A program made the position numbers and the translations under genes. This document shows positions 55,351 to 62,102 of a DNA stretch of 64,000 nt, piece after piece. Position 1 is the stretch's first letter; each line of letters begins with the position of its first letter. Where the stretch lies: positions 22,277 to 86,276 of the forward strand of contig VRZD01000028.1 of NCBI GenBank assembly GCA_016743235.1, read 5' to 3'. A model generated the notes under the pieces. The model had not been told where the DNA came from, made no database searches, and saw nothing but the letters and a program-made list of their open reading frames with translations. This DNA comes from Pantanalinema sp. GBBB05 (GTDB taxonomy: Bacteria > Cyanobacteriota > Cyanobacteriia > Leptolyngbyales > Leptolyngbyaceae).

Positions 55351-56916
55351 ATGGCAGAAGTTATTCCTTCCGTTCACCAAGGTTCCGTGTCTGAGCTTGA
55401 TGCTGCGATCGCTCCTCCCGATCTCGAAGTGGTTAACATGAGCAAACGCTTCGGTAGTTTGGTGGCATTGGATCAAGTCTCCCTGCATGTGAAACCCGGC
55501 ACATTTCATGCGCTCCTGGGTGAGAATGGGGCGGGAAAAAGCACTCTGGTGAAGTGCATGATGGGCTTTTATCGACCCGATCATGGCGACATTGTGATTA
55601 ACAAACGCTCACGGACGATCGCTAGCCCCAAAGATGCGCATCATTACGGCATTGGCATGGTCTATCAGCACTTTACTTCCGTGCCCGCTATGACTGTGGC
55701 GGAGAATTTGGTGATGTCCCGGTTTGACACAACTACCGTGATCAACTGGAAACAGGAAATGGCAGCACTGCAAGCGTTTATGGCGACTGCCCCCTTCAAG
55801 CTGCCGTTAGAAACCTTAGTCGGACAGTTGGCAGCAGGCGAAAAGCAGAAGCTAGAAATTCTCAAGCAACTGTATCTGCATAGCAAGATCTTAATTCTGG
55901 ATGAACCGACCTCTGTGTTGACGCCCAGTGAAGCCGATGAAGTCTTAGGCTTAATTCGGGAACAGGTCACTGATGGCAAGTTAAGCGTTCTGATCATTAG
56001 CCATAAGTTTCGGGAAGTCACATCATTTTGTGATGAAATTACGGTGCTGCGAAAAGGTAAGTTTGCCGGAACCGGTCGGGTTGAAGCACTGACTGTGGCA
56101 GACATGGCAGAGATGATGATGGGTGAAAAACGGGAACCGCAGCCGGTAGAAAAAGTAGCCACGACAGAAGTCGTTCCCGTGTTGCAACTGCACAATCTCC
56201 ATGCGAATAAGGACAATGGCTTAGAAGCCTTACATGGAGTCAATTTAACGGTTCATCAAGGTGAAATCGTTGGCATTGCGGGGATTTCGGGCAACGGACA
56301 ACGGGAATTGGTGGAAGTGTTGGCCGGGCAACGATCGGCAACCAGCGGTCAGGTAATGGTCAATGGTGAGCCCTATGCCGCGACGCGCAAACAGATTAAC
56401 CAACATCGCGTGTTTGTGTTACCGGAAGAACCACTCAAAAATGCCTGTGTGCCGCACATGAGCGTGGCAGAAAATTTGGCATTACGCACCTTCGATCGCC
56501 CGCCCCAAGCCAAAGGTCCTATGGTGCTGTTTGCGGCAATTCGGCAGATGGCAGAACAGTTAATTGATACCTTCAAAATTAAAACGCCAACGCCGGAAAC
56601 TCCAGTTGGCAATTTATCCGGCGGCAATGTGCAACGTACCGTGTTAGCCCGAGAATTATCGGCAGATCACATTAATCTCCTGATTGCCGCTAATCCTTGT
56701 TTCGGCTTAGATTTCGCCATGGTGGATTATATTCATGGGCAAATTCTGTCAGCCCGCAACCGAGGGGTCGCCGTTTTGTTGGTAAGTGAAGATTTAGACG
56801 AATTATTGAAGTTATCTGATCGCCTGATCGTGATTAGCGGTGGCAAGTTTGCCTACGAAAGTGCGATCGCAGAGGCTGACTTTGCGGCAATTAGTCACGC
56901 GATGGCAGGGCACTAA
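55351..56916 (+). CDS. ABC transporter ATPase, double-NBD nucleoside/sugar importer type
   Basis: A 521-residue protein with two fused nucleotide-binding domains. The first has a full Walker A (LLGENGAGKSTLVKCMMGFY), signature LAAGEKQKLEI and Walker B ILILDEPTSVLT. The second is degenerate in the usual way for this family: GISGNGQRELVEVLAG for Walker A, LSGGNVQRTVLARELS and LLIAANPCFGLD. It powers the importer made of the two permeases. The ATG at 55351 with AGAGG upstream is chosen over TTG 55315. The stop is one base before the hydrolase start. Confidence 0.94.
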   Translation: MAEVIPSVHQGSVSELDAAIAPPDLEVVNMSKRFGSLVALDQVSLHVKPGTFHALLGENGAGKSTLVKCMMGFYRPDHGDIVINKRSRTIASPKDAHHYGIGMVYQHFTSVPAMTVAENLVMSRFDTTTVINWKQEMAALQAFMATAPFKLPLETLVGQLAAGEKQKLEILKQLYLHSKILILDEPTSVLTPSEADEVLGLIREQVTDGKLSVLIISHKFREVTSFCDEITVLRKGKFAGTGRVEALTVADMAEMMMGEKREPQPVEKVATTEVVPVLQLHNLHANKDNGLEALHGVNLTVHQGEIVGIAGISGNGQRELVEVLAGQRSATSGQVMVNGEPYAATRKQINQHRVFVLPEEPLKNACVPHMSVAENLALRTFDRPPQAKGPMVLFAAIRQMAEQLIDTFKIKTPTPETPVGNLSGGNVQRTVLARELSADHINLLIAANPCFGLDFAMVDYIHGQILSARNRGVAVLLVSEDLDELLKLSDRLIVISGGKFAYESAIAEADFAAISHAMAGH

Positions 56917-56917
56917 C

Positions 56918-57622
56918 ATGACTAGTATTACAGCTCAGCCCTACGAGTATGAACTGCCTGAATCCAGCCAGTTAGCCCTAATTGTGATTGATATGCAACG
57001 CGATTTTATGGAGCCAGGTGGCTTTGGCGATGCCTTAGGAAATGATGTGCAGCGCTTGCAGGCGATCGTCCCGACGCTGAAACAATTACTCGAGGGTTGT
57101 CGAGCCTTGGGTCTACCGATTTTTCACACGGTGGAAGGTCACCAACCTGATTTATCAGACTGTCCACCTGCCAAACGCCTGCGGGGACGAGGCAGTTTGA
57201 CGATCGGCGATCAGGGGGGCATGGGACGGATTCTGATTTTGGGTGAACCGGGCAACAGCATTATCCCTGAACTGGCTCCCTTACCGGGAGAAACACTAAT
57301 TCCCAAACCAGGCAAAGGCGCGTTTTACAACACGAACTTAGAGGCATTACTCAAAGCTCAAAATATTACCCATCTGTTAATTACGGGAGTCACGACAGAA
57401 GTGTGTGTGCAGACCACCATGCGCGAAGCCAACGATCGGGGCTACGAATGCTTAATGGTGGAAGATGCGACCGAAAGTTACTTCCCAGAATTTAAACAAG
57501 CCACCTTAGAAATGGTGCGGGCACAAGGCGGCATTGTGGGTTGGACAGCGACCACAGAGCAAATTTTACAGGGTCTAAATCAGTGGAAGTGTCCTCAAGT
57601 TGCGGCTGGCAGTCCGTCATAG
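56918..57622 (+). CDS. Cysteine hydrolase, isochorismatase superfamily, biuret hydrolase-like
   Basis: A 234-residue amidohydrolase. The catalytic triad is visible: Asp25 (VIDMQRDF), Lys133 (IPKPGKGAFYNTNLE) and Cys163 (TGVTTEVCVQTTMREANDRG). The wording HTVEGHQPDLSDCPPAKR, GRILILGEPGNSIIPEL and REANDRGYECLMVED is strikingly like rhizobial biuret hydrolase (BiuH), which splits biuret to allophanate and ammonia, rather than isochorismatase or nicotinamidase. Being last in an operon with a BMP-type importer, it likely acts on the imported compound (inference). A ureide or related N-carbamoyl compound is my best guess. Its 3' end overlaps the convergent kinase gene by six bases. Confidence 0.85.
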   Translation: MTSITAQPYEYELPESSQLALIVIDMQRDFMEPGGFGDALGNDVQRLQAIVPTLKQLLEGCRALGLPIFHTVEGHQPDLSDCPPAKRLRGRGSLTIGDQGGMGRILILGEPGNSIIPELAPLPGETLIPKPGKGAFYNTNLEALLKAQNITHLLITGVTTEVCVQTTMREANDRGYECLMVEDATESYFPEFKQATLEMVRAQGGIVGWTATTEQILQGLNQWKCPQVAAGSPS

Positions 57623-59044
57623 GTTATGGTGTTCAGTCACTTTGAGCAGGAAATAACCCACTCCGACTAAGCCTAGACACAACATAATGCCCACGACCGT
57701 TAATTGAATTTCGGCGGCATCCATTTTGGAGCTACTAAGAAAGGCTAACAGCCCAAAGACGACTGCCACGATCGCAATCACACCGACCGCAGTGCCAACT
57801 TTACCCCAATCGAGCGATCGCGGTAAGGGAGCTTGGAGCGTACCTCCGTATGGTTGCCATTGACCACTACTAGGCATCGGTGGCATAGAGGCTGGGAACA
57901 ATGATCCAGTCATTGATTGAGATAATGAAGAGGATTTGGAGCGCGATCGTCGGAGTTTAACCGTAAGTGGTTGAGCTGCTGCGTAAATTTTGGCTCGTTG
58001 CTGTTTGATTAATCGCTGCATGGCAGTTGGGGGAGCCGGGAAAATATCCAGACCTAATTTCGCCTTCCGCTCACACCAGTAACACTTGCCGTACGCATGG
58101 CTGTAGTGGTGTAACTTGACTCGCCTACAGGGTTTTAACTCTGCGATCGCTAGCTTTAAAGCTTGTAACCACTCGGTTGGGGTTGGACGCAATTCCGGCT
58201 GACGATGACCTGGGTTAAAGCAGCGCAAAAAGTAACGGCGTAACTCTGGGTGAACGACTTTGAGTGGAATCGTCAGGGGACCGGGCTGAATTAAGCTATT
58301 GGGAGCATACGCCCACCAACCCTGGCGGAGTAGATCGGTGGGTGGTGGGGAATCGCCAGTGCCAATCCATTTGCCCTTAAAGGGATAATCGCCAAACAAC
58401 AAAAGATAAATAATTACGGCTAATCGAAACCGATCGTGTTCTGGTGTTTGCTCCACATATTCTAAATCTTTGCCTAACAATTCAGGGGGGGTAAAGCCTT
58501 CTGAACCGACTAAACAGCGATAGAGCACACCATTTGCCGGGTCACGCACTTGGAAAGAATCCGTATCGATGATGGCGGGTAACGCTCGATTATTAACCAA
58601 GATATTTTGGGGTTTAATATCCCCAATCACATACCCAGCGCGGTGGATAGCGGCTACGATCGAGGCAATATTGGCAGCAGTCACATGCAAGTAGCGCCAA
58701 TCAAATCCGGGTAGAACTTTCTGGCGCTGCTGAGGGTTATACACACTCAATAAATCCACACTATCAGCGATTTTTGGCATCAAGAACCCAACGGCTCTGC
58801 CACTGGCATCATACAGAAGTGACTGCGGCCAGGCAAAGGAAATATGGCTCAGTTTCGCATTTGGATCGCCAGGTGGATGGGCAATCATGACCTGTAATTT
58901 CGCCATCCGGGCTGGCGTGGGCGCATGATAGATTTTTGCCAGACTCTGATCGAGTTGCGTTTGCCAAACTTCACCCTCACCACTACTGGCAATACAGTGC
59001 AGTAAAGTAATCGATTGACCGGTGCTAGTAGTGAGAGTATTCAT
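57617..59044 (-). CDS. Protein kinase-like protein of a TerY-P triad
   Basis: A 475-residue protein. Residues about 10-300 are a eukaryotic-like kinase fold: a glycine-loop remnant SSGEGEVWQ, Lys37 in LAKIYH, catalytic loop GDIKPQN at 141-147 (Asp, Lys, Asn retained, the HR before it lost) and DTDSF at 160-164 in place of DFG. One CxxC pair follows (KCYWC), then a Ser/Arg-rich linker and two C-terminal membrane helices (about 410-470). This divergent kinase type occurs with a vWA protein and a PP2C phosphatase in TerY-P modules. It is the third gene of the operon. Confidence 0.82.
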   Translation of the reverse strand: MNTLTTSTGQSITLLHCIASSGEGEVWQTQLDQSLAKIYHAPTPARMAKLQVMIAHPPGDPNAKLSHISFAWPQSLLYDASGRAVGFLMPKIADSVDLLSVYNPQQRQKVLPGFDWRYLHVTAANIASIVAAIHRAGYVIGDIKPQNILVNNRALPAIIDTDSFQVRDPANGVLYRCLVGSEGFTPPELLGKDLEYVEQTPEHDRFRLAVIIYLLLFGDYPFKGKWIGTGDSPPPTDLLRQGWWAYAPNSLIQPGPLTIPLKVVHPELRRYFLRCFNPGHRQPELRPTPTEWLQALKLAIAELKPCRRVKLHHYSHAYGKCYWCERKAKLGLDIFPAPPTAMQRLIKQQRAKIYAAAQPLTVKLRRSRSKSSSLSQSMTGSLFPASMPPMPSSGQWQPYGGTLQAPLPRSLDWGKVGTAVGVIAIVAVVFGLLAFLSSSKMDAAEIQLTVVGIMLCLGLVGVGYFLLKVTEHHNL

Positions 59045-59070
59045 GGTGTAGTGAGAGTAAGTTGAAGTAT

Positions 59071-59895
59071 TTAGTTGTGCGTCGTTAAGGAGTCAACATG
59101 GGCTTGGCTTTGATCATAAAGACACAGTAGTAGCGTCTTATCATCATCCGTACGCTGATTCAGACGATCGGACTCTAGAAACGCGACGAGATAATCGTCT
59201 TCCTGGTTTGGATCAACGGTCTCTTGCAGGTATTCTTCTAAGGGCTGAAAGAAAGGTGGGAAAGCGGTCCAATCACTTAAGCGAATGGCAACTTTTTCCA
59301 ATCCATCAGTAGCAGCACAAATAAAAGATTGGGGTTCTGCCAATACTTGAATTTGCATGTCTGCTAGGGCGGCTTCAGACGTGACAAACGTCGTTTGATT
59401 GGCGTATTCTCCTTTATGCGGTTGAAACAGCAGACGATAGGCTTGATCTTGAGCCCGCACCACGATAAATCCATCACCAATTTGCAGGGCAGCTAGCCAG
59501 TGAGGGGTAGCGATAAAGGCTAACAAAGTACACGCTAAATCATCGATCGCCCATTGATTGCGATCGGCAGTTTGGCGTAAAACCGTCACTACCTGCTCCA
59601 CCACCTTCGTAAACAGATTTTGTGCCATCTTTTCGGAAGGACGCTGCACCAAGGAATCCCAGGACAGATGACGTTGGCGTTGTAACCATTCCTCAGTTTG
59701 GGTCAGGAAATTCAGGGCAGTCGTTACCGCTAACTTTGCCCCTACATCAGCATATTTGGCACTTCCCGCCCCATCGGCAACCACCCCCATCACCACTTCA
59801 CCTAAGACCAGCCCATCGCCATAATCCTGGCAAGGCAAATTGATGGTTTGATGTAAAGTTCCGATCGCCGAGCGAGTAATGATTTTCCAGGACAC
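59071..59895 (-). CDS. PP2C-family serine/threonine phosphatase of a TerY-P triad
   Basis: A 274-residue protein with the PP2C_2 pattern: NLPCQDYGDG, GVVADGAGSAKYADVGAKLA (metal-binding Asp-Gly) and AATDGLEKVAIRLSDW with EDDYLVAFLES near the end. It would reverse phosphorylation by the neighbouring kinase. Start codon GTG. It sits between the vWA gene (33 bases upstream) and the kinase gene (26 bases downstream), the usual operon order for these modules. Confidence 0.88.
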   Translation of the reverse strand: MSWKIITRSAIGTLHQTINLPCQDYGDGLVLGEVVMGVVADGAGSAKYADVGAKLAVTTALNFLTQTEEWLQRQRHLSWDSLVQRPSEKMAQNLFTKVVEQVVTVLRQTADRNQWAIDDLACTLLAFIATPHWLAALQIGDGFIVVRAQDQAYRLLFQPHKGEYANQTTFVTSEAALADMQIQVLAEPQSFICAATDGLEKVAIRLSDWTAFPPFFQPLEEYLQETVDPNQEDDYLVAFLESDRLNQRTDDDKTLLLCLYDQSQAHVDSLTTHN

Positions 59896-59928
59896 AGCTA
59901 AACCTTAACAAGAACAGACCAAAGAGGA

Positions 59929-60585
59929 TCAGGTGGCAATTTGCGCCCAACCGACCGGTGGCAGCGCGATCGCTTCACCGACTTTGCCACTAGAGACTCG
60001 CTTCATGGAAGTACTCAGCCAGATAAACAAAGATTTGAAATCTAAGCCTTGCAGTAAAGCGGGAGGGCGTTCCAGCGGGGCAATTTGCTTCAACGTCTCT
60101 AAATCAACTCCGTCAACCCCGACGGCAAAAAAGCAGAATTTGCGCTGACTTTCACCCTGTTTAATGCGCTGGGCAGCATTCTGCCAGCTATCGGTTGGTG
60201 CACCATCAGTAATCAGAAAAATCCAGGGACGATAGTACTGGACTCCATGCCCTTTATAAATTTCTTTCCGTCCTTCCAACAGGTTTAATCCGTACTCGAT
60301 CGCTTCTCCCATGGGAGTATAGCCATCGGCAACCAGTTCGGGAACCTGCATTTGCTCGATCGTGGCAAAATCCTGCACCAACTGCACTGGACCAAAGGTA
60401 ACAATGGCAACTTCTACAGTTAAAGCGGCTTTGGTATCCTTCTGAATCTCCTCCTTAAAAATTTGCACTCCTCGCCGCAGTTCTTCGATCGGTTTTCCTG
60501 CCATTGAGGTCGAAGTATCCAGTAAAAGCACCACTGGACAACGGTTTTCTGGATTTTCTACAAATTCAGGTAAACCTACAGGCAT
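59929..60585 (-). CDS. TerY-like von Willebrand factor A domain protein
   Basis: A 218-residue single vWA domain. The metal-ion-dependent adhesion site is complete: DTSTS at 23-27, Thr in YTPMGEAIEYGLNLLEGR and Asp in LITDGAPTDSW. TerY proteins are the cytoplasmic vWA partner of the PP2C and kinase in TerY-P modules linked to tellurite/chemical stress and metal-sensing systems. It is the first gene of the operon. No TerD or TerC-type gene is in this window. Confidence 0.9.
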   Translation of the reverse strand: MPVGLPEFVENPENRCPVVLLLDTSTSMAGKPIEELRRGVQIFKEEIQKDTKAALTVEVAIVTFGPVQLVQDFATIEQMQVPELVADGYTPMGEAIEYGLNLLEGRKEIYKGHGVQYYRPWIFLITDGAPTDSWQNAAQRIKQGESQRKFCFFAVGVDGVDLETLKQIAPLERPPALLQGLDFKSLFIWLSTSMKRVSSGKVGEAIALPPVGWAQIAT

Positions 60586-60827
60586 CGCAGGAACCTCCCA
60601 ACGCTCAAATTCAAATCTCCCAATTTTAGAGCCTGTTCCGTTTTTTACAACCGGGATGACTAAGTATTTTTAGGTTTTCGAGCATTAATAACTGCAAGCC
60701 CGCCACAGCCTTAGTTTCAGCTTCTCATCGACTCCTAATCTATCGCTCAGCTCAATTTGGGATTGCCAAATCATACTGGGAGTGGCGAAGAAACCCCGAT
60801 CCATTTCATAATGGATTGTAAAGGAGT

Positions 60828-61334
60828 ATGAAGAGACGTGTGTTTTTAGGGACAGGAGTCGCGATCACGATCGTGGCTTATAGCTCCCGTAACTTTTTTA
60901 GGAGAGACAATCTGATGACATCCGCCGACCAAAAATTTGAAGTGACCAAGACTGAATCTGAGTGGAAGGAAATTCTCACTCCAGAACAATTTCAGGTACT
61001 ACGCAAACACGGTACAGAGCGGGCGGGCACTAGCCCTCTGGATAAGACCTATGCAGAGGGAACCTATATCTGTGCTGGCTGTGGTTTACCCTTGTTTTCC
61101 TCAGAAACTAAATTTAACAGTGGTACGGGTTGGCCTAGCTTCTATGCCCCCCTAGAAGATGCGATCGCCACCACGACCGATCGATCGTTTTTTATGACCC
61201 GAGTGGAAGTTCACTGTCGTCGTTGTGGTGGACATTTGGGACATGTGTTTAATGATGGTCCTCAACCCACAGGTCAACGCTATTGCATGAATGGCGTCTC
61301 GCTCAATTTCATCGGCAAATCCCAGGAATCTTGA
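60828..61334 (+). CDS. msrB: Peptide-methionine (R)-S-oxide reductase
   Basis: A 168-residue protein: a leader with a twin-arginine motif (KRRVFLGTGVAITIVA), then an MsrB domain. Two zinc-binding CxxC pairs (ICAGCGLPL, CRRCGGHLGH) and the catalytic Cys in GQRYCMNGVSLNF are present, with NSGTGWPSFY. It repairs methionine R-sulfoxide. The leader suggests it is exported or membrane-tethered, unlike the cytoplasmic form; a second ATG at the MTSADQ stretch would give the shorter form. AAGGAG lies just before the first ATG. Confidence 0.93.
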   Translation: MKRRVFLGTGVAITIVAYSSRNFFRRDNLMTSADQKFEVTKTESEWKEILTPEQFQVLRKHGTERAGTSPLDKTYAEGTYICAGCGLPLFSSETKFNSGTGWPSFYAPLEDAIATTTDRSFFMTRVEVHCRRCGGHLGHVFNDGPQPTGQRYCMNGVSLNFIGKSQES

Positions 61335-61359
61335 GACAGTATTTGTAACTTGATGTTGA

Positions 61360-61420
61360 GATCCCCTAGAGTCCCACGCTACGCGCCGCTAACGCCAGAA
61401 ACAAGGGGGCTAGGGGGATC
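61360..61420. repeat. Imperfect inverted repeat with GATCCCC ends
   Basis: A 61-base element bounded by GATCCCCTAGAGTCCC-like and AGGGGGCTAGGGGGATC-like arms. This resembles the short palindromic CCCCCTAGCCCCC-type repeats scattered in cyanobacterial genomes. It lies 25 bases past the msrB stop and could double as its terminator. Confidence 0.5.
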
Positions 61421-61454
61421 GAACAACGCAATTGCACAGCAAAACCTGCCCCGC

Positions 61455-61859
61455 TTAAAGATTGGTGGAAATAGCCTGCACTGGGCAGGTCGGGATACAT
61501 TGTTCGCAGACAATACACCGCGATCGGGTAAAGGTCAGTTTAAAGGATTCGGGATCGAGGCTGAGGGCTTCGGTAGGACACACTCCGGTACAAAGTCCAC
61601 AGTGAACGCAAACATCCTCATCGATTAAAATTTCGCGACTGGCTAGGGAAACGCCAATATCCTGCGATCGCATCCAATCGATCGCGGCATCCAGTTCATC
61701 AATGTCCCCCAACAGTTCCACAACCAATTTACCAATCTGGTTGGGAGCAACCTGAGCACGGATGATATTTGCTGCCACATTAAAATCTTTAGCCAGTCGA
61801 TAGGTAACCGGCATATGGACCGATCGTTTTGGAAAAGTTAAAGTAACTCGCTTTTTCAC
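61455..61859 (-). CDS. NIL domain-2x[4Fe-4S] ferredoxin protein
   Basis: A 134-residue protein. Residues about 5-75 are a NIL domain (RVTLTFPKRSVHMPVTYRLA, then GKLVVELLGDIDELDAAIDW), a ligand-binding fold first seen on methionine ABC ATPases. The C-terminal half has two [4Fe-4S] motifs, CVHCGLCTGVCP and CIVCEQCIPTCP. The combination is common in cyanobacteria and in methanogen homocysteine-forming systems, where it is tied to sulfur transfer. A link to sulfur amino acid metabolism is plausible (inference). Start codon GTG. Confidence 0.9.
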   Translation of the reverse strand: MKKRVTLTFPKRSVHMPVTYRLAKDFNVAANIIRAQVAPNQIGKLVVELLGDIDELDAAIDWMRSQDIGVSLASREILIDEDVCVHCGLCTGVCPTEALSLDPESFKLTFTRSRCIVCEQCIPTCPVQAISTNL

Positions 61860-62102
61860 ACGTTTGCATTACTGATCTACCCCCTCGATTGTAGAAAGGA
61901 TTTGCCAGGAGTGGCGGACAATTTGTCTTGCTTGCTTCTCCTGTCTAGAACACTACCGATCATTCATGTTGACGAGTCTTTCTTACCGTGTAACAGTTGA
62001 TAGGTTTATTGTTTCTCTGGCTACCTTTGGAGCCATCACCTCCTACCCAATTTCTGACTTCAACTTAGCAGGTGCTGTCAATTGATCCTGGAGAGATAAG
62101 GA

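Noticed and set aside
61350..61628. Plus-strand open frame of 92 codons after msrB
   Set aside because: Runs through the palindromic repeat and antisense to the ferredoxin gene.
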